A stretch of DNA of 64,000 nt from Brucella pseudintermedia. Its GTDB lineage: Bacteria; Pseudomonadota; Alphaproteobacteria; Rhizobiales; Rhizobiaceae. A program made the position numbers and the translations under genes. The stretch is taken from assembly GCF_042697365.1 (NCBI RefSeq), contig NZ_CP137604.1; one strand, 5' to 3'. Under the pieces are notes generated by a model that was not told where the DNA came from, ran no database searches, and worked only from the letters and a program-made list of their open reading frames with translations. The stretch's first letter is position 1. Each line of letters begins with the position of its first letter. Of the stretch, positions 54,141-61,758 are shown piece after piece.

Positions 54141-55775
54141 ATGCGATTTCCACGCCCGTCCATCGCCAGCGGTACGCTTTGCGTTCTGACCGCGATCTAT
54201 CTTCTGGCCTTCACGAACACTTCTTTCTGGCAGCGGCTTATCGCCTATTTTTCCGATCACCCGCTAAAGCTTGTCGTTGCTGCAGCAGCCATCCTCCTCA
54301 TCCATATAGCCGTTCTGATGGCTTTTTCCGCGAAATATGTCATCAAGCCGGTTCTCATTTTCGCCGTATGGGTCGCCGCCGGCGGGTCCTATTTTACGGA
54401 TACTTTCGGTACGATCATCGACCGGAATGTAGTCGAGGCAACGTTTACGACGACAAAAGCCGAGTCGGGCCATCTGATAACGACGGGCTTTCTGCTGCAT
54501 ATGCTGCTTTATGCCGTCATTCCCTCGCTTCTCATCGTCTGGGTCCGCGTGAAACACCGGCCCTTGCTGCAGAAGCTTATGGTCAATACCGTTTCGATCA
54601 TCGCCTGCCTTGCCAGCGCTATAGCGCTGATCGGCTCCGATTATGGCAGCTTTTCGTCGATGTACCGCGAACATCGCTCCGACATCATGGAACGATTGAT
54701 GCCCGGAACGCCGATCAAGAGCACGGTGCAGTATATAGCCCACGACCTGAACGATAGGCAGATCGTGATGCAGCCGCTGGGCCTTGACGCCCGACAGGCG
54801 CTGCCACCAGCGGCCTCCGGCAAAAAGCTCCTGACGGTCATCGTAGTGGGTGAAACGGCCCGCGCGAAGAATTTTAGCCTTTACGGCTATCCGCGGGAAA
54901 CCAATCCCGAGCTCAAGCAGCAGGATATCGTCACCTTCACGAATACGACGAGTTGCGGCACAGACACTTCCGTTTCCGTGCCATGCATGTTTTCGCCCTT
55001 TCCGCGCAAGGAATATTCGAGCTCAAAGTTCCATGGTTCGGAAAATCTGATGGATTTGCTCAATCATGCGGGCGTGCAGGTTTCGTGGTATGAAAACAAC
55101 ACCGGCAGCAAGGGCGTTTCAGACCGCATACCGACGGCAGATCTGCAGAATTCGAACAATGCGCAATATTGCGAAGGCGGCGAATGTCTCGACCAGATTC
55201 TGGTCGATCAACTGCGCGATCACCTGAAGGACGTAAGCGGCAATGCCACGATCGTCCTCCATATGACGGGCAGTCACGGGCCATCCTATTATCGCCGCTA
55301 TCCGGCGGAATTCGCGAAGTTCAAACCGGAATGCCGCACGAGCGAATTTTCAGACTGCACCACGGACGAGATCGTCAATGCCTACGATAATTCGATCCTC
55401 TATACCGATCACATATTGTCGGAGATCATCAATGTGCTGAAAGCAAGCGAGGACCGTTTTGCTCCGGCCATGATCTATATGTCCGATCATGGCGAATCGC
55501 TGGGTGAGGATGGTCTTTATCTGCACGCAGCACCCTATTTCATCGCCCCTGACGTCCAGACCCATATCCCGTTCGTCGCGTGGTTCTCTCCAGACTATGC
55601 GAGCGCCACCGGGCTCGATACGGCCTGCGTCAAACAGGACGCTGCCGCGCCCGCCACTCACGACAATCTGTTCCACACGGTCATCGGCATGATGGGCGTG
55701 AAGACCTCGGCCTATGATCAGGCGCTCGACCGCTTTGCCAGTTGCCGGAAAGCCAATGTCGCGACGTCGAACTAG
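54141..55775 (+). CDS. lptA: Lipid A phosphoethanolamine transferase (EptA/LptA type)
   Basis: Adds phosphoethanolamine to lipid A, lowering negative charge and raising resistance to polymyxin-like peptides. 544 residues: five membrane helices in the first 190 residues, then a periplasmic sulfatase-like domain. Metal and nucleophile motifs are present: IVVGETARAKNFSLYGY, TSCGTDTSVSVPCMFSP (conserved Thr nucleophile region), LHMTGSHGPSYYRRYP and MIYMSDHGESLGEDGLYLH. Several paired Cys fit the disulphides of the family. In Brucella, lptA is reported frameshifted in B. abortus but intact elsewhere; here it is intact. Confidence 0.95.
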   Translation: MRFPRPSIASGTLCVLTAIYLLAFTNTSFWQRLIAYFSDHPLKLVVAAAAILLIHIAVLMAFSAKYVIKPVLIFAVWVAAGGSYFTDTFGTIIDRNVVEATFTTTKAESGHLITTGFLLHMLLYAVIPSLLIVWVRVKHRPLLQKLMVNTVSIIACLASAIALIGSDYGSFSSMYREHRSDIMERLMPGTPIKSTVQYIAHDLNDRQIVMQPLGLDARQALPPAASGKKLLTVIVVGETARAKNFSLYGYPRETNPELKQQDIVTFTNTTSCGTDTSVSVPCMFSPFPRKEYSSSKFHGSENLMDLLNHAGVQVSWYENNTGSKGVSDRIPTADLQNSNNAQYCEGGECLDQILVDQLRDHLKDVSGNATIVLHMTGSHGPSYYRRYPAEFAKFKPECRTSEFSDCTTDEIVNAYDNSILYTDHILSEIINVLKASEDRFAPAMIYMSDHGESLGEDGLYLHAAPYFIAPDVQTHIPFVAWFSPDYASATGLDTACVKQDAAAPATHDNLFHTVIGMMGVKTSAYDQALDRFASCRKANVATSN

Positions 55776-55806
55776 TTAGGGTCACACAAATACTGTCGAT
55801 TATGCC

Positions 55807-55998
55807 AGCCAGACCAAGGATTTGAGCCATACGGCAAAGCGTGATACACTTCGTCTTGGGAGAGCGCATGGACAGGCGGAAGAGGAGGTCCGCACCGGTG
55901 CAATCCGGCACTTCGAGCAAGTGCCTGAAGCCCGGATAAAATAATAAGCTTCCGTCTGGCTCAAACGCTGTCGCGCCCTCCCGGGGAAGGAGATGCGC
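55807..55998 (+). ncRNA. Candidate structured 5' leader with alternative pairings
   Basis: Between lptA and a 33-codon gene lies an apparently structured RNA. AGCCAGAC (55807-55814) can pair with GTCTGGCT (55954-55961), while TTTGAGCC (55821-55828) can pair with the overlapping GGCTCAAA (55958-55965); the two helices exclude each other. Inside are hairpins GCGGA/TCCGC (55876-55893), GGCACTT-CGAGC-AAGTGCC (55907-55925) and GAAGC/GCTTC (55927-55952). A final hairpin (GCGC/GCGC plus CTCC/GGAG, 55973-55998) would hide the ribosome site of the small gene. It matches no riboswitch class I know. Confidence 0.5.
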
Positions 55999-55999
55999 C

Positions 56000-56101
56000 A
56001 TGGAATATTTTCACTATATCAGCACGCTGGATTATATCCTGCTGGGGTTCATTGCCTTGCTGGTCTTCTGGAATTTGATCGAGGCGAGCCTGCGCAGATA
56101 A
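56000..56101 (+). CDS. 33-residue single-pass membrane peptide
   Basis: An ATG at 56000 with a strong ribosome site (GGGGAAGGAG) opens a 33-codon frame, MEYFHYISTLDYILLGFIAL continuing to WNLIEASLRR and TAA. One hydrophobic helix of about 18 residues (YILLGFIALLVFWNLI) is followed by a short basic end, the look of a regulatory or accessory micro-protein. No family is recognised. It sits behind the structured leader described at 55807 and 225 bp after lptA. Coding status rests on the ribosome site and amino-acid pattern only. Confidence 0.6.
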   Translation: MEYFHYISTLDYILLGFIALLVFWNLIEASLRR

Positions 56102-56285
56102 ATAGCGGCTGACTGTCTCGAAGCCGCGCCTGCCGCATAAGGCCCGTTGCGCCTCACGCTGCGGGAGCGAAGTTTTTGAGCGAGCGCGGTCACATGCGAC
56201 GGCGGTCAGAAGGTTGGTTTGCCGCTACTTCCACGCCTTGATAGCCATCTGCGTCGAGACCGGTGAAAGCTGCACTTTTGAGCAA

Positions 56286-56314
56286 TTGACCTTGTTTCGT
56301 TTAGCCGGTATATC
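56286..56314 (+). promoter_or_regulatory. Promoter of tRNA-Leu
   Basis: TTGACC (56286-56291), a 17-bp spacer, then TATATC (56309-56314), with the tRNA starting 50 bp downstream. The rest of the spacer from 56102 has several GC-rich inverted segments but no gene. Confidence 0.75.
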
Positions 56315-56363
56315 CCAACTCGCTGTCCCTTTGGACCATATCGAACTGCTTCGGCAGCAGCGT

Positions 56364-56448
56364 GCGGGTGTGGTGGAACTGGTAGACGCGCCGGACTCAA
56401 AATCCGGTTCCGAAAGGAGTGTCGGTTCGATTCCGACCACCCGCACCA
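56364..56448 (+). tRNA. tRNA-Leu (CAA)
   Basis: A class II tRNA of 85 nt with encoded CCA. Acceptor GCGGGTG pairs with CACCCGC; the anticodon loop CTCAAAA (CAA) lies within the CCGGA/TCCGG stem, and the variable arm is TTCCGAAAGGAG. It reads UUG. Confidence 0.96.
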
Positions 56449-56513
56449 TTCTTGTCAATCAATCAGGCAGAAAAACTGCGAAGGTAATCAGCGCACCTCC
56501 GCAGCAGGCCGTT

Positions 56514-56882
56514 TCAGCGCTTTAGCAATTGCTTCATTTCACTGCCATTCACGCCATATTTGCTCTCGGCGATGGAGCAGACCTTCTTATCCGGTACGTT
56601 CTGATAGCGCAGCTTTGCGCTCTTATAGCCGTCCAGCGAGCCCTCGATGAAGCTCTTCGCAGTTCGCTCTGAATTACACTCCTTGTTGTAAGCCTTGTTT
56701 GCCATACAATACACGAACACTGCGCGCTCCGCGTCAACCGCCTTATATTGAGGACAGCGAGACTGAAAATATCCCGCTTCTCCCATATGATGATCGGTTC
56801 TGAACTGCTCTGGAATGCGATTGGTCGTACAAGCTGTAAGTGCCAGTAGAATTACCACGCCAAATGTAGATTTGCCCGCCAT
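56514..56882 (-). CDS. Small lipoprotein of unknown function
   Basis: 122 residues. The signal peptide MAGKSTFGVVILLALTACTT ends in a lipobox (LTAC), so the mature protein is predicted to be lipid-anchored at Cys18. The mature part has four more Cys (SRCPQ, VYCMAN, KECNS, KVCSI) that could form two disulphides. No family is recognised. The gene is AT-richer than its neighbours. Confidence 0.78.
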   Translation of the reverse strand: MAGKSTFGVVILLALTACTTNRIPEQFRTDHHMGEAGYFQSRCPQYKAVDAERAVFVYCMANKAYNKECNSERTAKSFIEGSLDGYKSAKLRYQNVPDKKVCSIAESKYGVNGSEMKQLLKR

Positions 56883-56983
56883 TATAACTCCAATATATCT
56901 TCAAAGACCTATTGGACTTAGCATCAAGACACACTCCGGCAAAGCAGCGACAACCCGTCGCTGCTTTCTGTCGCATAAGGTTT

Positions 56984-58267
56984 TCAAGCCGCTTCGAGTG
57001 CCTGCGCGAGGTCGGCGATCAGATCGTCGGGATGCTCGATGCCGATGGAAAGCCGGATCGTCGAGTCCAGCACACCGATGCGCTCTCGCACATCGATGGG
57101 CACGCCGGAATGGGTCATCGCAGCAGGGTGGCTCGCAAGCGATTCCGTGCCGCCGAGACTGACGGCAAGCTTCAATATCTGCAGCGCGTTCAGGAAACGG
57201 AAAGCCGCCGCCTGTCCGCCCTTGATATCGAACGAGAACGTCGATCCTGCCCCCGTGCATTGGCGCTTGAACAGCGTACCAACGTCCGAATTCTCATCCT
57301 CGAATGGAAGATAGTGCAACTTCTCCACCTTCGGATGATCGCGCAGGAATTCCGCGATAGCGTGGGCGTTGCTGTTGGCCCGCTCCATGCGAAGACCAAG
57401 CGTTTCAAGCGAGCGCCCCAGCATCCAGCACGAGTGCGGATCAAGTTGCGTGCCGATGGCACCGCGCAGTGCCTTGACTTGCCTCACAACGGCCTTGGCG
57501 CCCAGCACGGCCCCGGCGATCAGGTCCGAATGCCCGCCGACATATTTGGTCAGCGAATAGACCGAAAGATCCGCGCCATGGTCGAGCGGCTTTTGGTAAA
57601 CCGGCCCGAGCAAGGTATTATCGCAGGCAATGATCGGGCGATGCCCCTGCTTTTGTTCGATTTTTTCCGCGACGCGCCGGATCACGGCAATATCGACAAT
57701 GCTGTTGGTGGGGTTGGCAGGCGTTTCGATCAGGATCACCGAAACACGGCCCTTGCGAACGGCTTCTTCGGCTGCCTGCTCTATCGAGGCCTCATGCACG
57801 CCATCGGCGAATGCAACGGCTTCGACGCCGAAGTTGAGAAACGTCTTGGCGAGAAGTGTTTCCGTGCCGCCGTAAAGCGGTTGCGAATGCAAAATGACAT
57901 CGCCGGGGCGCACAAACGCAAACAGCGTCGTGGCGATAGCCGACATGCCGGATGAAAATAGCGCGCAGCTCTCGGTGCCCTCATAGACAGCCAGGCGGTC
58001 TTCGACGATCTCGCTGTTGGGGTGATTGAAACGGGAATAGACAAGACCGGCGCCGACGCCAGCGGGCGGTTCCTTGCGGCCGGAAACGAAATCGAAGAAA
58101 TCGCGCCCGTCCTCTGCGGTCTTGAAGACGAAAGTCGACGTCAGGAATACCGGCGGCTTGACCGCTCCCTCCGAAAGTTCCGGGTCGTAGCCATAATTGA
58201 GCATCTGTGTTTCAGGATGCAGCGGATGATTGCCCAACATGGTTTTTGAAGGCCGTGGCGCAGTCAT
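56984..58267 (-). CDS. Cystathionine gamma-synthase / methionine gamma-lyase family PLP enzyme
   Basis: Trans-sulfuration enzyme of 427 residues. YSRFNHPNSEIVEDRLAVYEGTESCALFSSGMSAIATTL (substrate and PLP-phosphate region), LYGGTETLLAKTF, IETPANPTNSIVDIA, DNTLLGPVYQKPLDHGADLSVYSLTKYVGGHSDLIAGAV (PLP-binding Lys near 235) and GGTESLASHPAAMTHSGVP are all intact. The family covers cystathionine synthases, lyases and methionine gamma-lyase; sequence alone does not settle which. A GTCCG-AACG-CGGAC hairpin lies just before its AAGGAGG ribosome site. I saw no SAM riboswitch core. Confidence 0.92.
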   Translation of the reverse strand: MTAPRPSKTMLGNHPLHPETQMLNYGYDPELSEGAVKPPVFLTSTFVFKTAEDGRDFFDFVSGRKEPPAGVGAGLVYSRFNHPNSEIVEDRLAVYEGTESCALFSSGMSAIATTLFAFVRPGDVILHSQPLYGGTETLLAKTFLNFGVEAVAFADGVHEASIEQAAEEAVRKGRVSVILIETPANPTNSIVDIAVIRRVAEKIEQKQGHRPIIACDNTLLGPVYQKPLDHGADLSVYSLTKYVGGHSDLIAGAVLGAKAVVRQVKALRGAIGTQLDPHSCWMLGRSLETLGLRMERANSNAHAIAEFLRDHPKVEKLHYLPFEDENSDVGTLFKRQCTGAGSTFSFDIKGGQAAAFRFLNALQILKLAVSLGGTESLASHPAAMTHSGVPIDVRERIGVLDSTIRLSIGIEHPDDLIADLAQALEAA

Positions 58268-58408
58268 GAATACCTCCTTGAGAAAATCCTCCCGTCCGCG
58301 TTCGGACAGGAAGAGCTTAACAGAGGTTTCCGGGAATCTTCTTGCGTAGTTTCGCGCTTCCGTGAAATCGGCGCAATGCTGGAAGATACCTGATAGAAAT
58401 GCCTTCGA

Positions 58409-58858
58409 TTACTTGATGACCAAGACCGGCACTGTGCTGAGGGACAGAACCTCCGCTGCCTGACTTCCCAGCAGCAGTTTGTTCACACCGCGACGGCCAT
58501 GCGATGCAATGACAATCAGATCGGCATCTCTGGCTTTCGCAGCCTCCACAATGCCCTGCGCCGGAGATTGGTTCTCGATATGGACAGCCTCCGCACTGAC
58601 ACCGAGTTCCGTCGCCTTCGTTTTGGCTTTCGACAGGATTTCCGTCGCCGCTTTGGTGATAGCCTCGCGATATTCCTGAAACGCCGCCGGGCTGGACGCC
58701 CATTCCGCCGCAACGACGATGCCGTAGGAAGGCAGCAACTCAGTCACGGAAACGAAGGTTACCTTCGCCCCTATTTCCTTTGCAAGCGCTACGCCCTGGT
58801 CAACGCCCTTTTCTGCAAGTTCCGATCCGTCGGTCGCGATCAATATGTTCTTGTACAT
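58409..58858 (-). CDS. uspA: Universal stress protein (UspA family)
   Basis: 149 residues, single Usp domain: MYKNILIATDGSELAEKGVD at the start and the nucleotide-binding ASHGRRGVNKLLLGSQAAEVL at about 122-142, followed by VPVLVIK. The GxxG...GS pattern suggests it binds ATP. I chose the ATG at 58858, the standard family start. An anaerobox lies about 60 bp upstream, so oxygen-limitation control is likely. Confidence 0.93.
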   Translation of the reverse strand: MYKNILIATDGSELAEKGVDQGVALAKEIGAKVTFVSVTELLPSYGIVVAAEWASSPAAFQEYREAITKAATEILSKAKTKATELGVSAEAVHIENQSPAQGIVEAAKARDADLIVIASHGRRGVNKLLLGSQAAEVLSLSTVPVLVIK

Positions 58859-58914
58859 TCCTGCTCTCCTGGCTGCCTGAGACCCGAAGATGCGCGCGTA
58901 TCCGCCTGGGCGCA

Positions 58915-58928
58915 TTGACGCGGATCAA
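58915..58928 (-). promoter_or_regulatory. FNR/FixK-type anaerobox upstream of uspA
   Basis: TTGACGCGGATCAA matches the anaerobox TTGAY-N4-RTCAA exactly. It is centred about 63 bp before the uspA start and is 173 bp from cysK on the other side. FNR-family activation of uspA genes is common in alphaproteobacteria. Confidence 0.65.
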
Positions 58929-59101
58929 TCGAGATTTCTTCAAGGCTAATACGCGTCCTCCCAATTATGATGGAATTTACTCCTAATTTTCATGATTATA
59001 TAGAATAAATTTCCAAACTTGTCTGATGAAGCGCACATGTCCAACTATGCTTTTGCGCAGTTTCCTCTTAAACTTCGCGTGACAAAAAGGGAGATCACGC
59101 C

Positions 59102-60088
59102 ATGAACAAGCCCCTGAACGAACCACAAGGCCGGAAAACCGCAGGCCGTGGCCGCATTTACGATTCAATCCTCGATACGATCGGCAATACGCCTCTGGTG
59201 CGCATCGACAAGTTTGCCGAGGAAAAGGGCGTGAAAGCGAACCTTCTGGCCAAGCTGGAGTTCTTCAACCCGCTGGCAAGCGTGAAGGACCGTATCGGGC
59301 TGGCGCTGATCGAAGCGCTTGAACGCGACGGCAGGGCCGTTCCGGGCAAGACGGTCTTCGTGGAGCCGACTTCCGGCAATACCGGCATTGCGCTTGCCTT
59401 TGCGGCGGCCGCAAAGGGCTATCGCCTCATTCTCACCATGCCGGAGACCATGTCGGTGGAACGCCGCAAGCTTCTCAAGCTGCTCGGTGCAGAACTGGTG
59501 CTCACCGAAGGTGCAAAAGGCATGAAGGGCGCTATCGCGGAAGCCGAAGCCATTGCAGAAGGCAACCCTAACGCGATCATCCCGCAGCAGTTCGAAAATC
59601 CCGCCAATCCGGAAATCCACCGCCTCACGACCGCAGAGGAAATCTGGAACGACACCAATGGCGAAGCCGACATCCTGATCTCCGGCATTGGTACCGGCGG
59701 CACGATTACCGGTGTGGGACAGGTTATCAAGGGGCGCAAGCCATCCTTCAAGGTAATCGCGGTGGAGCCGAAAGATTCACCCGTTCTCTCCGGCGGCACA
59801 CCCGGCCCACACAAGATTCAGGGCATTGGCGCTGGCTTTGCGCCGAAAACGCTCGACACCAGCATCTATGATGAGGTCGTCCAGGTTTCCAACGAAGATG
59901 CTTTCGCCAACGCCCGCCTCCTTGCCCGCCTTGAAGGTATCCCGGTCGGCATTTCTTCCGGCGCGGCGCTGACGGCCGCGGTCGAAATCGGCAAGCGTCC
60001 TGAGAATGCCGGCAAGAACATCGTCATCATCATTCCATCCTTTGCCGAACGCTACCTTTCAACGGCACTGTTCGAAGGCTTGGAATAA
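59102..60088 (+). CDS. cysK: Cysteine synthase A
   Basis: O-acetylserine sulfhydrylase making cysteine from sulfide. The 328-residue protein has the PLP Lys in NPLASVKDRIGLALIE (near 62), the substrate loop TSGNTGIALAF, PLP-phosphate loop GIGTGGTITGV and SSGAALTAA. It has about 18 residues more at the N-terminus than most CysK. AAAGGGAG precedes the ATG. Confidence 0.97.
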   Translation: MNKPLNEPQGRKTAGRGRIYDSILDTIGNTPLVRIDKFAEEKGVKANLLAKLEFFNPLASVKDRIGLALIEALERDGRAVPGKTVFVEPTSGNTGIALAFAAAAKGYRLILTMPETMSVERRKLLKLLGAELVLTEGAKGMKGAIAEAEAIAEGNPNAIIPQQFENPANPEIHRLTTAEEIWNDTNGEADILISGIGTGGTITGVGQVIKGRKPSFKVIAVEPKDSPVLSGGTPGPHKIQGIGAGFAPKTLDTSIYDEVVQVSNEDAFANARLLARLEGIPVGISSGAALTAAVEIGKRPENAGKNIVIIIPSFAERYLSTALFEGLE

Positions 60089-60114
60089 TCCGCACCCAAG
60101 TTGACGACCAAAAA

Positions 60115-60148
60115 CAAAAGCCAGAGCGGACAACCGTTCTGGCTTTAC
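60115..60148 (+). terminator. Intrinsic terminator of cysK
   Basis: AAAGCCAGAGCGG-ACAA-CCGTTCTGGCTTT with one mismatch, followed by ACTTTT, 27 nt after the cysK stop. Confidence 0.85.
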
Positions 60149-60201
60149 TTTTCCGATGCCGATCCGCTCGCTGGGCAAACGGAATTTCAGGCACGCATAT
60201 A

Positions 60202-60330
60202 TTAATGGTGCGTACGCGCAGCGCAAGCAGGACCTGGCCCACGCATATAATGGCGCTCGGGCCTGTAGCTCGGTGCGACGAACTCACGGATGACATTAAC
60301 GCTGTCACGCAGCTGAACAAGAATGCTCAT
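60202..60330 (-). CDS. 42-residue hypothetical protein
   Basis: A frame of 42 codons from the ATG at 60330: MSILVQLRDSVNVIREFVAP then SYRPERHYMRGPGPACAARTHH. A GAAGG site lies 9 nt upstream of the ATG. The first 17 residues could form an amphipathic helix; the rest is basic and His/Arg-rich. No family is recognised. The 60331-60542 upstream region would hold its promoter. Confidence 0.55.
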   Translation of the reverse strand: MSILVQLRDSVNVIREFVAPSYRPERHYMRGPGPACAARTHH

Positions 60331-60542
60331 CGTCTTAACCTTCGTCAAAAACACGCTATTCGGAATGGATGCCCGTCGTGCTCGTCCAGCCGGGACGATG
60401 AAACGTTTTTCATTTCCGAACATCTTAATGAAAACTTTAACAATCAAAGATGAATAAGCCCTGAACTCATATGGTTAAGGGTAAGTTAATGGTAAGGATG
60501 CTCAAGCTTTTCCACAGCCCGCGAATTGTCGCCACAATTGAA

Positions 60543-60566
60543 AAAGGCCGGTTCGATCCGGCCTTT
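60543..60566 (-). terminator. Intrinsic terminator of the hydroxybutyryl-CoA dehydrogenase gene
   Basis: AAAGGCCGG-TTCGAT-CCGGCCTTT, followed on the minus strand by TTCAATT, about 25 nt after the stop at 60589. Confidence 0.88.
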
Positions 60567-60588
60567 CATGCGCAGAAGAAGGAGCGAC

Positions 60589-61464
60589 TTACCGCGTCGG
60601 GACCGGATGCTCGCCGCGATAATCGTAAAAGCCTCGGCCCGCCTTGCGACCCAGCCAGCCAGCTTCAACATATTTGACCAGAAGCGGGCATGGGCGATAC
60701 TTGGAATCCGCCAGCCCGTCGTGCAGGACCTGCATGATGGAGAGACAAGTATCCAGACCGATAAAGTCGGCAAGCTGCAACGGCCCCATTGGATGATTGG
60801 CGCCGAGCTTCATGGCCGTATCGATGGCCTCGACGCTGCCAACGCCTTCATAAAGCGTGTAGATGGCCTCGTTGATCATCGGCAACAGGATACGGTTGAC
60901 GATAAAGGCCGGAAAATCCTCGGCAACGGTTATCGTCTTGCCAAGCGCGGTAACGAAATCGTTCGACTTGCGGAAGGTTTCCTCGTCCGTGGCAATGCCG
61001 CGCACCAGTTCGACAAGCTTCATCACCGGAACAGGATTCATGAAATGAATACCGATGAAACGCTCCGGGCGATCTGTTGTGGATGCAAGGCGCGTGATCG
61101 AGATTGATGACGTGTTGGTCGCGAGGATCGCTTCCGGGTTCAGAACCGAACAAAGCTGCGCGAAAATCTTGCGCTTGACGGTTTCGTCTTCGGTTGCTGC
61201 TTCGATAGCCAGATCGACGCCTGCCAGATCCTCCATGGAATTTGCCGGACGAATGAGCTTCATCGCGGCTGCGCGCTGATCTTCCAGCAATTTGCCCGAC
61301 GCAACCTGGCGCGCCATGTTGCCATTGATGGTGGCAATGCCCTTTTCCAGCCGGTCCGCTGCCGCATCGTGAAGAAGAACATCGAACCCGGCCAGCGCGC
61401 ATACGTGAGCAATCCCGCTGCCCATCTGCCCCGCGCCGACCACCCCTACCGTCTTGATTGCCAC
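60589..61464 (-). CDS. 3-hydroxybutyryl-CoA dehydrogenase
   Basis: NAD-dependent oxidation of 3-hydroxyacyl-CoA in short-chain fatty-acid or butyrate/PHB metabolism. 291 residues with the dinucleotide fold GVVGAGQMGSGIAHVCALAG at the start, ATNTSSISITRLASTTDRPERFIGIHFMNPVPVMKLVEL (catalytic His) and NHPMGPLQLADFIGLDTCL. I chose the GTG at 61464 with AAGGAG 8 nt upstream; a GTG at 61470 is too close to it. The downstream order etfB-etfA-hbd on one strand suggests a functional group. Confidence 0.94.
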   Translation of the reverse strand: MAIKTVGVVGAGQMGSGIAHVCALAGFDVLLHDAAADRLEKGIATINGNMARQVASGKLLEDQRAAAMKLIRPANSMEDLAGVDLAIEAATEDETVKRKIFAQLCSVLNPEAILATNTSSISITRLASTTDRPERFIGIHFMNPVPVMKLVELVRGIATDEETFRKSNDFVTALGKTITVAEDFPAFIVNRILLPMINEAIYTLYEGVGSVEAIDTAMKLGANHPMGPLQLADFIGLDTCLSIMQVLHDGLADSKYRPCPLLVKYVEAGWLGRKAGRGFYDYRGEHPVPTR

Positions 61465-61535
61465 GATCACAACTCCTTCATTCAGCCGCCCCGCAACGGA
61501 GCCGACGCCGAGAGCATATGCTCTAACTTTTGTTC

Positions 61536-61639
61536 TTACGCATTATCCAACGCAAAACCGCTTCGCACTTTTGCTGGAAATGCTCTGTCTTTACGCATTA
61601 TCCAGCGCAAAACCGCTTCGCACTTTTGCCGGAAATGCT
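61536..61639. repeat. Tandem pair of a 49-bp intergenic repeat
   Basis: Two copies (61536-61584 and 61591-61639), differing at only two positions, lie 55 bp apart: TTACGCATTATCCA(A/G)CGC followed by AAAACCGCTTCGCACTTTTG and C(T/C)GGAAATGCT. A related shorter segment precedes them (61513-61535). The same pattern occurs at 5925 and 12210. It sits between etfA and hbd. Confidence 0.85.
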
Positions 61640-61723
61640 TGAGTATACCAATTCTGTCCAAGACAGATACAGCCTCATTCAGCGAAAGCAAAATCTGCTT
61701 CGTGCCGAAATATCCTCAAACAA

Positions 61724-61750
61724 AAAGCGGCGGGACCAGCCCGCCGCTTT
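61724..61750 (-). terminator. Intrinsic terminator of etfA
   Basis: AAAGCGGCGGG-ACCAG-CCCGCCGCTTT with a T-run on the minus strand, just beyond the stop at 61759. It would separate etfBA from hbd transcription. Confidence 0.92.
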
Positions 61751-61758
61751 CTGATCGA

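Noticed and set aside
55800..55970. Known riboswitch (cobalamin, FMN, glycine, yybP or ZTP) after lptA
   Set aside because: None of the diagnostic cores of these classes can be laid on the sequence; only generic switch-like pairing is visible.
56110..56205. Fourth copy of the rrn structured repeat near tRNA-Leu
   Set aside because: Only CCGCGCCTGC and a few GC-rich inverted segments match; order and spacing do not follow the other copies.
58268..58408. SAM riboswitch before the cystathionine/methionine PLP gene
   Set aside because: The SAM-II pseudoknot core could not be found; only a simple GTCCG/CGGAC hairpin is present.
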